A stretch of 64,000 nucleotides of DNA from Fragum whitleyi (Eukaryota > Mollusca > Bivalvia > Cardiida > Cardiidae): NCBI GenBank assembly GCA_948146395.1, contig OX411544.1:37976630-38040629 (forward strand), given 5' to 3'. Below the pieces are notes generated by a model. The model was not told the origin of the DNA. It ran no database searches and saw nothing but the letters and a program-made list of their open reading frames with translations. Position numbers and translations under genes: made by a program. Positions 56,420 to 64,000 of the stretch are shown here, in pieces; positions within the stretch are counted from its first letter, which is position 1; each line of letters opens with the position of its first letter.

Positions 56420-56706
56420 TGCCCCCCTTCGAAGAGGAGGGGGTATATTGTTTTGCAATTGTTGGTTTGACTGTCCGTCCATCCTTAGACTGGATTTTGT
56501 CTGGAGCATATCTCAAAAAGTATGCAAGCTAGAATCATGAAACTTCACAGGTGGATAGATCTCATTGAGAAAAAGTGTAGTGCATAAGAACCATAACTCT
56601 ACTCATCATACTATGTGAGTTATTGCCCTTTGTTGATTGACAAAGAATAGACTATTGGCATGCTTTTTTAGGGGGGCATAAATGTTTTACAAACATCTCT
56701 TGTTGT
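56420..56706 (+). mobile_element. Short Helentron-like element (CTGCCCCCCTTCGAAGAG)
   Basis: 5' TGCCCCCCT is complementary to 3' AGGGGGGCA. The 3' hairpin ATGTTTTACAAACAT is followed by CTCTTGTT. No tandem array; body AGTATGCAAGCTAGAATCAT. A sibling copy is at 59548. Confidence 0.72.
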
Positions 56707-56888
56707 CTGTATGTTTGTAGGCAACTCTTAATGTGTTGCACAGACAAACCAAGTTTTTCTCTCCTCGTGTTTTCCGAAAGAAGTCTTTCTTGATCATAAA
56801 CAAAAGGTTAACCCATTCCATTGTAATCCCTCTTTTGGCAACTAAAGAATTGCAAGTCTGTTTAATTCAAGGGGTCTTTCCGACTATT

Positions 56889-56999
56889 TGTGATGGCAGT
56901 ACTGGTGAGAGAAATACCAGGAATCCATTGTTAGGTGCTTCAGCCTTCGTGATGTAACTGAATAATTGTTAAAAGCGGCGTCTAACTCCTTTCAATCAA
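56889..56999 (+). mobile_element. SINE body fragment
   Basis: GAGAGAAATACCAGGAATCC, then ATTGTTAGGTGCTTCAGCC, matches the body of the SINE at 28828-29107 in the opposite orientation. No tRNA head. Confidence 0.6.
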
Positions 57000-57010
57000 T
57001 CAGTCAATTC

Positions 57011-57084
57011 AAAGGGTCAGTGCAAAACTAATGTAAGTGCCTTTATATTTAAAGGCACTTACAATAGTGTTGCACTGACCCCTC
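57011..57084. mobile_element. Palindromic foldback, family C
   Basis: AAAGGGTCAGTGCAAAACTA, then ATGTAAGTGCCTTTA, faces TAAAGGCACTTACAATAG, then TGTTGCACTGACCC. It lies only 128 bp before the large exon. Confidence 0.8.
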
Positions 57085-57211
57085 AGCTTACAAGTCCATT
57101 AACTAGGAATTTCAGTGACTCTACCAAATATAAATGTATGAATAAGTAACCCTTGTCAAGATTTAATTTGTTGAAAGTATTTCACAAAAGATTCATTTTC
57201 CTCTTTTTCAG

Positions 57212-58805
57212 GGAATATTCAGTACAGGGCCATATCTGGATTCAAACTACTCCAATCTGAGAGAATACACTGATGACGAGTACGACACCCAGGATGTAAA
57301 TAGCAGCGGTGACGATAGTTTCAACGGGCTTGGTTTCCGTCGAGAGTTTATACAATCGCCTCCAAACCCAGACACCAGTCTATCACTGTCTCCAGGCTTT
57401 GATAATAAAAGCAGTGGAAAGGATAGCGCTGTTGCTAGTGAATCTGAGCAGAAGACGAGCTCTGATATGTCTGAGAATTATCAAGATCTGTCAGTGTCAA
57501 CCGGGAGTGAATCTGAGAGGGAATACTTAAGGAATATTAAAATGCGAAAACGGGACAGTAGAGATATTGGATATGGGAGTGAAAGTTTGTCCGACGAAGT
57601 AGATAACCGCTATCAGGGTCAAGGGATAACTTTCTCAGGGATTAGCGGACGGGTCAAGAAATTGTCCACAAAAAGTGGAGACTACTATGCTACTGTGGTC
57701 ACAGAAAGTACTGAATCAAATGGCAGCAAAACAGACAGTTCAGTCACAAAGGACCAGGATCAGGGAACGTGTGACGAATCTGACGTTGGAACACAATATG
57801 AACAAGTCCTCAAGCAGGAAGAGCCAGAAATGGAGGATATTCGCTACCTCATTGACCAGGCAGACATCATGGTACAACAGGGTAATGTATTCAACAAGAA
57901 CTTCTCACCAAAACATCAGAGGGATAATAATAAAGCTGATGGACAAGTACAGACAGACGCAAAGATTGATGGAAGTCAGAAATCTCTATCATCGTCATCA
58001 TCTTCAGGACCTGCCAGAGACATGGTGGATAAAGGTGTTGTCACTGTAGAAAGTTCTTGTGATGCCAGCGATGAAGAAAGTGGGTCTGAAGATCAAGTTG
58101 AAGAATGTTCAATGATCACAGACGATGGGACTGAAACTATTGACAGTATGATAGGCAGTGAATACACATCAGACGAGATGAAAAATGGTGGCAGAGATAA
58201 CACGAAGCTACCCAAACTGTACGACACAAACAGTCTTAGGACTAGGGTCAAAGGTCACAGCAAAGAGCGACCTTGGAGTGTTATTGAAATGCCTAATGTC
58301 ACAGATCTTCAATCATTATGTGCATCCAAAAGTGCTATAGACAGAGTTACTGGAACTCACAGTGATTCTGAAATTCCCTCCGCCTCATGCTCATCGTCTC
58401 TCACAAATTCATCACCGCGACTCCGACGTCAGTGCCTACAGAGAGGAAAAACCCGCCATGTAAATACAACACGATCTCAGATAGGGGCTAAAAGAAAACT
58501 CAGCCTAGATATATCAGTGAATTCGGACAAATCGCTTCAAGCAGGACAGAAAGACATTGTAAAAACTCCTGTAAATAACGAATCTGTAAATACTAAATCT
58601 GAAACAGGAACAGTTGTGAACTCAGAGGTAATTGACTCAGAGACCTATACCTCAGGAAATTGTACCGTAGTGCCTTTTGGTGAGTCCTGTACCTCAGACG
58701 ATGAAGCAAGGACTCCAATGCCATGTGGTAATGACATCATGCACACATTGCAGAGTGCCAGGTTTAAGTCCAGTGGGAGCAGCTATGAAGAATCAGACAC
58801 ACAAG
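57212..58805 (+). CDS. Large internal exon encoding an acidic, serine-rich disordered region of the same scaffold protein
   Basis: Exon of 1594 nt (531 codons plus one base). It is preceded by a pyrimidine-rich tract and CAG (AG at 57210-57211) and followed by donor GTTTGT at 58806. The frame is open from the first base (GIFSTGPYLDSNYSNLREY), so it starts well before the first ATG at 57467. Protein features seen: a DDEYDTQD acidic start; RDIGYGSESLSDE near residue 112; a short likely helix, MEDIRYLIDQADIMVQ, near residue 210; a poly-serine run near residue 260; several acidic clusters; and basic-Ser sites such as KRKLSLD near residue 430 that could be kinase targets. There are no membrane segments. 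Length, in-frame junctions on both sides and codon-like composition make this the strongest coding call in the window. Function is not deducible beyond a likely flexible, phosphorylated linker between ordered domains. Confidence 0.87.
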
Positions 58806-58834
58806 GTTTGTAAAATAATGTAGTCTGTCAATGT

Positions 58835-59048
58835 TTAACCCGTATACTGCTGTATTTGAATTTTTTTTTTTCAAACAAATTGCCTGTATTTAGGGCATTT
58901 TGACTAGTCTTAAGCTCTAGGTTTTCTCACAATTGTTAAGTAGAAATCAAGCAGTATAGACTCTGATCGGACTGCACATTTGTCTATACTGTTTGTCAAA
59001 GCTCTGTGTACATCAGAAAAATATCATGCACAGCAAGAGAAGGGTTAA
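58835..59048. mobile_element. Family B MITE, degraded
   Basis: TTAACCCGTATACTGCTG at the left and CAGCAAGAGAAGGGTTAA at the right. The inner hairpin is shortened. It begins 30 bp after the exon donor. Confidence 0.55.
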
Positions 59049-59547
59049 ATGAAAATTGCCACCATAGAACTTTCCAACAAACAGTGTAAAAAAAGGATGA
59101 TTTCCTGCATTGGTTAGTTAAATAGTGTAATTAATTATGAGATAGAATGGCAATTCTTAATAAGGAAAAGTTTCCACCCTCATCAAAATGCACAATCTGT
59201 TTAGCCCTACAGCTTTACACCCTTTCCTGTCGGTCCCTTTTTGGATGACAGAATTTTTTAATTCTAGTTAGATTCATCAAAATTCCCGCTTTGCCTATTG
59301 TACAGTGATATTTCATTTGTCCTTGAAATCAACAAATACTCTCTCCATCTCTTAATTGAAATTGTTTTCTTTTTGAAATTGCACAGTACAAGAAATAAAA
59401 CGTGTTTTGACCTTATTTAAACAGATTTACAAAGCGGTATCTTTTCATCTTTTGATACTTCCTTCTCGAGTTACGTATAAAATCCAATACAAAATGGGAC
59501 TGTACAACTCAGTATATAGGTCTTGTAGTAAAATTATCTAAATATTT

Positions 59548-59804
59548 ATGCCCCCCTTTGAAGATGCAGGGGTATTTTGCTTTGCACTTATTTGCCAGTT
59601 GGTCTATCCGAAGACATTTTTTGTCCGGTGCATATCTCAAAAAGTATGCAAGCTACAATCATGAAACTTCACAGGTGGATAGATATAATTTAGGAAAAGA
59701 GCAGTGCACAAGAACCATAACTCTACTCATTATATACTTGACAAAGAATAGGCTATTGACCTGCTTTATTGGGGGGCATAAATGCTTTACAAACATCTCT
59801 TGTT
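59548..59804 (+). mobile_element. Short Helentron-like element (ATGCCCCCCTTTGAAG)
   Basis: Sibling of 56420-56706. 5' ATGCCCCCC against 3' GGGGGGCAT; hairpin ATGCTTTACAAACAT and CTCTTGTTTT. Body GTATGCAAGCTACAATCATG is shared. Confidence 0.74.
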
Positions 59805-59923
59805 TTCTTAACAATTTTACATGCAAGATTGGATTTGAAGACATACTAAAAAAAGCACATCTGACAAAAGGAACTGCTTACTTAAACTTTCTATATGACT
59901 TTACTTTCTGTTAGCATTTTAAG

Positions 59924-60071
59924 AGATGAAGAGATTATTTGTTGATTTCATGGAGTGATAAAACTTAAAACAAAGATCACACTTAGTGAATATGCGAAGC
60001 AGATTCATACTTGAGTGTTATTATATTATAGTTTTATCCCTCCATGAAATCAACTTATAATCTCTTCATCT
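59924..60071. mobile_element. MITE with about 45-bp inverted ends
   Basis: AGATGAAGAGATTATTTGTT, then GATTTCATGGAGTGATAAAA, mirrored by TTTTATCCCTCCATGAAATC, then AACTTATAATCTCTTCATCT. About 60 bp of unpaired centre. Confidence 0.75.
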
Positions 60072-60263
60072 GTTATAGTTTAATTCGTGAAGAAAGAATG
60101 TAAGGATTCTTCCATAATGAATCAGATTTCTTATGGGACTACTTGGTGTGGAAGCTTACATCATATCTGCAGATATAATGCATAATCTCTTGAAGGTCTG
60201 GCCAGATTTCCATGAAACTAAATTCTTAAAAGCAATTGCAATATTGACGTGAAAAAAACTGTT

Positions 60264-60342
60264 CGGTGGCTCAGCGTGAAACAGTTGTAACTGTCTATAA
60301 ATATATTATAGGCAGTTACAACTTTATGGCGTTGAGCTATCA
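60264..60342. mobile_element. Palindromic foldback, family C
   Basis: GGTGGCTCAGCGTGAAACAG, then TTGTAACTGTCTATA, faces TATAGGCAGTTACAAC. It ends 60 bp before the 80-nt exon. Confidence 0.72.
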
Positions 60343-60402
60343 TGTTGTACATTCAGTGACTGGTTAATGACAAAAAATGAGTATGTATAATTCTGTATTT
60401 AG

Positions 60403-60482
60403 GTGAGCCTGGAGCTCCCTCAGAAGCTGAAGACCCAAACAATGATGGATCGTTCTCTGAAAATGCATGGGACAACTATCAG
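60403..60482 (+). CDS. Small internal exon of the same gene
   Basis: Exon of 80 nt flanked by TATTTAG and GTATGA. The previous exon supplies one base, giving 27 complete codons with no stop: GEPGAPSEAEDPNN, then DGSFSENAWDNYQ. Phase 1 at the start and phase 0 at the end match both neighbours. The peptide is acidic and disordered, like the large exon, and ends in a WDNYQ motif that may begin a short conserved segment continuing in the next exon. It lies 1.6 kb downstream of the large exon, across an intron that carries several repeats. Confidence 0.76.
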
Positions 60483-60543
60483 GTATGATTGAATTTCTTC
60501 AACACAGAAGATTCTTAAGAACTTATAACAGGGGTCCAGATAA

Positions 60544-60708
60544 GAGGGGGTAAAGCTAGTATAAAATCTTTAATTTCCAAATGAAACCCTATGTTGTGGG
60601 AACACATTTGAATTGTCTTGACGAGACGTTTCAGATGTGTACCAACAACATAGGGTTTAAGTTGGGGATAATGAAATATTTGAATTTGAAAGCCGAAATA
60701 CTCCCTCT
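60544..60708. mobile_element. Palindromic MITE, GAGGGGGTA ends
   Basis: GAGGGGGTAAAGCTAG and AATACTCCCTC ends. AACCCTATGTTGTGGG and CCAACAACATAGGGTT form the inner stem. Confidence 0.7.
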
Positions 60709-60758
60709 ATCTTTGGCTCTGTTATAATCCTCAGAAGAACTTAAATTTTTGTAATTTT

Positions 60759-60829
60759 TGGGGTCAGTGCTAAACTGTGGTAATATGTCTATAAGCAGTT
60801 ACAACCATTTTGTGCTGCCCCATCAATTT
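60759..60829. repeat. Decayed family C foldback
   Basis: GGGGTCAGTGCTAAACTGTG on the left, and AGCAGTTACAACCATTTTGT, then GCTGCCCCATC, on the right. Confidence 0.55.
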
Positions 60830-61145
60830 GTAATATCTGATTGTTTAATCTTCTAAGAGATAATACAAAACTTTTGTAAATACCTAAGATGCTGTAATGT
60901 TTAGCTCACCTTTCAATTACTTATTTAACATACCTGACTGAAAAAAATGAAATATTTATTTCTTAAAAGAAAGAAAAAAAAAACATTGCCCATAATTTTT
61001 TTATTCATATTTTAACTTTACAGTTGTATATATCCAAGAAATTTATGAGAATCAATTAAAGTTATAACATTTTTTATGGATAGAAGTAGTTTATCCCAAA
61101 AAGAATATCATGGATAGTTTAATGAATTAAATTATTGCATTACAG

Positions 61146-61316
61146 GCCCCACTTTATCCTACCGGCAGCGAGGAGCCCCTTGAAGAGGCTCTAACCTGGG
61201 ACCCTGGTGAGATGGAGTTTGATGATGAGTTCAGTATGCCACATGCTACCATCCTAGCTACTCTGATAGCGAGACGATCTGAGGATGAATCCTATTCTAC
61301 AAGCCATCCTAAACTG
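61146..61316 (+). CDS. Internal exon of the same gene (last one visible)
   Basis: Begins after TTACAG in phase 0 and reads 57 codons with no stop: APLYPTGSEEPLEEALTWDP, then GEMEFDDEFSMPHATILATL and IARRSEDESYSTSHPKL. The 3' border is ambiguous. A donor GTTGGT at 61317 keeps phase 0, while GTATAG at 61321 would add four bases and give phase 1. The segment mixes acidic residues with aromatic and hydrophobic ones (LTWDPGEMEFDDEF, ATILATLIARR), so it is probably a conserved short region. No terminal exon is recognised before the window ends, so the gene continues past 64 kb. Confidence 0.75.
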
Positions 61317-61343
61317 GTTGGTATAGTTACGCAATTAATAGCA

Positions 61344-61508
61344 CTTAAGGTAGTGGACCCATAATAGTTCTGCAACATTTGAAAACTAGTGATCTTTCAC
61401 AATGTTAACGGAGGTTTCCTAATGAAATCATTAGGAAACCTCGCTAAACACTGTTAAAGTTCATTAATTCCGAAACATTGCAGAATTATAACAGGTCCAC
61501 AACCTTAA
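61344..61508. mobile_element. Palindromic MITE, family E (complete)
   Basis: CTTAAGGTAGTGGACCCATA to GGTCCACAACCTTAA, with ATGAAATCATTAGGAAACCT at the centre. It begins 24-28 bp after the exon, inside the start of the next intron. Confidence 0.78.
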
Positions 61509-61604
61509 CAAGCTTTCAAAAAAGACACATGTTTTCACTTGTCTACTCTGTATTCATGTTGTTTCTTTCCCAGAAAAAAACTTTTAAAAATGCCTCTATT
61601 TTTT

Positions 61605-61756
61605 ATGCCCCCGATAGGGAGGCATCATAAATTTGACTTGTCCGTCTGTCCGTCCGTCCGTCCGTCCGTCATTCCGTCCAAAAACTTTAACATTGGCCAT
61701 AACTTCTAAATCAAAGCGGTGTCGGGGGCATTGTCATCTTACAGTGACAGCTCTTG
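61605..61756 (+). mobile_element. Minimal Helentron-like element (ATGCCCCCGATAGGGAGG)
   Basis: Only 152 bp. ATGCCCCCGA at the 5' end and TCGGGGGCAT near the 3' end are complementary, followed by hairpin TGTCATCTTACAGTGACA and GCTCTTG. A GTCCGTCCGTCC leader lies inside. Confidence 0.72.
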
Positions 61757-61814
61757 TATGGACATAAATTTTCAAAACTTTTGTACTGAATACTGAGTCT
61801 ACTATTTTACAGAA

Positions 61815-62720
61815 GCTAAACTTTTTTCATGCTGGCTCAAAATAGTCCTACTTTGGTAGAAAGTGTTGGCAAAGATTAGCCTGCATATATAAAAATGTGT
61901 AATCTGATATTTGTCCATACTACCTGATTTCGTTTTAAAACCAGAAAAGTTTTAAAATGATTATTGAATGAATACAGACTCACAGTTGATGCATCAAGTG
62001 CCTTTCAGCTCTTTGATTTTAATGTAAGATCAGACTCATATTTGGCTACATTCAAATGTGAACTGTTTAGTATTTGATGTTTCTAAAGGTATTCACTAAT
62101 ATTTAGCAAGACAAAAGCATGTTTTAAGATTAGGGAAAAATCATTTATCTCATAAAACATTGGCTTCTATGATTCCAGTTTACCGCCAGATTAAAAAGGT
62201 TTGAGTGACACATGAAGTCCTAAAGTCTCCCAACCTAAGATTGAAATCAATTTGAGATGATTGACATTTTCACAGAATTTATACAGACACAAGTTACATC
62301 CTGATTCTGTGAGATTTATGGGAAACAAATATGAGCAAGATAGAGTGCATTACATCAATCCACAATCTTCAATTTAAACAGTTACCTTATGCAGACATTA
62401 TGTTTCTTTGACTTGAAATTAAAGATATTTGTAAAAACAAATTTGAAAATGTAATAGCCAGTATACGTATGTTGGAGAGTAGGATCATGGAGTATGTGCA
62501 AATAATCATGAAAGCAAATGTCCTTGAGATTTCATCAGAGTGAATTACACTAATCATAAATCCCAACAGCTTGCATATAGATTAAATCCTTTCTAATGTC
62601 CAATACATCTACCTCAAATGACATTTGTAAAGCAATCTTAGTTGACCCTCATGTAGCAGTTTCCATATAAAAAGAGGTTTAACAATGTATGGTTGGGAGC
62701 ATGCTAGTTTGAATTGGATA
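61815..62720. other. No exon seen; degraded family B trace at 61815-61960
   Basis: CTTTTTTCATGCTGGCTC, then AAGATTAGCCTGCATATATA, is a weak family B match. The rest is AT-rich intronic sequence. Confidence 0.35.
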
Positions 62721-62947
62721 TTAACCCTTTCCTGTTTTACAAATTTTGGACCTGTCCAAATTCAAAGGTTTTGCCGACGAAAATAAAAGTGGATTTAATA
62801 TGAAAAATAACCAATCAGTAGGGTAGAAAATAGTGTGGAAAAAGAAGAAATTGCTTGTCAGAAGCAATTTCTTCTTTTTTCACAATGTTTTCTAAATCAT
62901 AAAATCAATGGCACATAAAAAAAAGGGATTAAACAGCAAAGGGTTAA
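62721..62947 (+). mobile_element. TTAA-flanked MITE, family D
   Basis: TTAACCCTTTCCTGTTTTAC to CAGCAAAGGGTTAA with the full central hairpin and intact TTAA sites. Confidence 0.82.
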
Positions 62948-63156
62948 ACATTTATTGATCAGATTACTTGGACAAGCAGAATTACCTGAGTCTTCACTAG
63001 GTTCTACTGAATAATTGTAAGAAATGTCATCTTGTCACTCAATTAATTTTTTGCTGCCAGATTAACTTACTATGAATACGGTATGCAACAGCCTGTTCCA
63101 TTTCAATAAGGTGTTCGTCCTGGATATCCTACGTGTATATATTCCTTCAAGAATTA

Positions 63157-63236
63157 GTACTGTATTTCTCCTATTAGATGCGCCCGGGCGCGATGCAAAA
63201 CGTCATGGGGGCGCTATTATTTCAGACTCATTTTCC
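63157..63236 (+). repeat. Dispersed repeat with GCGCCCGGGCGC palindrome
   Basis: TACTGTATTTCTCCTATTAG, then ATGCGCCCGGGCGCGATGCA, then AAACGTCATGGGGGCGCTAT. Same repeat as 18141-18222 (-). A 12-bp perfect GC palindrome stands out in this AT-rich region. Confidence 0.62.
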
Positions 63237-63859
63237 TTATTCCTAAAACTTATGTATATAAGGATGATTATGGTTCCTAACACCAGCAAATTGCCAACTT
63301 GTTTGTAATATGGATTGAAATATGTGAGCTCCACGATTATCCTATTTCTTTTATGCAAATATGAGACATGTGAAAATATTAGGACAAATTTTCATTAAGC
63401 TTGTCATTTTGCATGTGATTGCTATGAAACATCCATGATGAAGCCACCAATTGTTCTCTTCTTAGATAATGTCAGGTAGAGTAAATTGAGCAAACACGGG
63501 GTACTTTTTTGAGAATTTCGCTGGTTAGGTGGTGAGTTTATCAAATGATAATCTACTATTATATCTAGATAATCCATAGAGAACCATTAGAAAATTTCAT
63601 CTTAAAATCAGTTTCACCCCCCCCCCCTTTGATCTGCAGCTCTGTCATTCATTAACAGATTTTCCAAAATCTTGCACCAGTAAGTGATTTAATAATAGTT
63701 CACAGAATAAAATACTTTGTTTTGTGTACTCATTTGAATCATCTCATTAGAGTTTTCCATTTTAGTAGACAAACGATTATGACTTGATATAAATTAAAAG
63801 TTAACATTTTACAATCAAATTTATCTCTGTATCCTAAATTCAAAATAGTTCTAAATTGA

Positions 63860-63965
63860 GCCTATGTGTGACATTTCCAACAATTTCAAATGTGCGCAAA
63901 GCCAAGACTCTGGCCAGTCTGTGCATCTGCACAGTCTGACCAGAGTTATCACTATGCCATTTGTA
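63860..63965. repeat. Foldback with GGCCAGTCTGTGCA hairpin
   Basis: ACTCTGGCCAGTCTGTGCAT and TGCACAGTCTGACCAGAGT pair around a CTG loop. Same family as 53518-53620. Confidence 0.68.
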
Positions 63966-64000
63966 GATAGATAAGGACCTAAAGTATTCTGTAGACAGTT

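Larger units (their letters stand above)
37861..57211 (+). other. 19.35-kb intron
   Basis: GTAAGC at the donor and a long pyrimidine tract plus CAG at the acceptor. Phase is 0 on both sides, so no intervening exon is required, though an alternative phase-0 exon cannot be excluded. The intron holds most of the window's younger-looking repeats: two copies of an EEP-endonuclease fragment, a mariner-like element, hAT-like and TTAA-flanked MITEs, and palindromic foldbacks. Confidence 0.65.

Noticed and set aside
56733..56957. 74-codon frame before the large exon
   Set aside because: Its second half is the SINE body fragment and its first half has no splice borders.
57675..58049. 124-codon frame overlapping the large exon
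   Set aside because: It is an out-of-frame shadow of the supported coding frame.

Overview
The window is a typical stretch of a repeat-rich invertebrate nuclear genome, most probably a bivalve mollusc. It is AT-rich, has small exons separated by introns of up to 19 kb with GT..AG borders, and is crowded with short non-autonomous transposons. The mollusc call is an inference. It rests on the repeat style (elements starting ATGCCCCC or AGCTCACCTGAGC with GTCCGTC-rich leaders, and tRNA-derived SINEs) and on no database search. No prokaryotic gene, CRISPR array or rRNA is visible.

One host gene is well supported, on the + strand from about 37.6 kb to beyond 61.3 kb. Four coding exons (37645-37860, 57212-58805, 60403-60482, 61146-61316) join in one continuous frame of 687 codons. 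They encode the end of a spectrin-repeat-like coiled coil (RRWHGIWLQSLEWQ), then a long acidic, serine-rich disordered segment. This resembles the nesprin / AKAP6 / Klarsicht type of scaffold, but the exact family is not proven. The 5' and 3' ends lie outside what I can identify. A CpG-retaining stretch at about 16.9-18.6 kb with an ETS-like site may be a promoter, possibly of this gene.

Layout. 1-16 kb: repeats only, including a nuclear-receptor-site tandem array (3.9-4.7 kb), a (TA)n microsatellite inside a foldback element, and a nested pair of tandem-repeat elements (9.8-12.1 kb). 16-18.6 kb: CpG-richer, promoter-like. 18.6-37.6 kb: repeats, including two further long tandem-repeat elements (22.2-23.2 and 29.4-31.1 kb), an array of heat-shock-element-like palindromes, and a SINE with a clear target-site duplication. 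37.9-57.2 kb: one large intron holding two copies of an EEP-endonuclease retroelement fragment, a mariner-like element with perfect 33-bp terminal repeats, and layered MITE insertions. 57.2-61.3 kb: three clustered exons. 61.3-64 kb: repeats.

The most interesting pattern is that at least seven element families with unrelated bodies share the same design. Each has complementary subterminal repeats near its 5' and 3' ends, often a self-complementary 5' end, and a short 3' hairpin followed at once by TCTTGTT or TCTAGTT. Most have internal tandem repeats or sequencing-style leaders. This fits non-autonomous rolling-circle (Helentron/HINE-like) elements. One copy appears to have stopped early, at an internal CCTTG followed by TTT.
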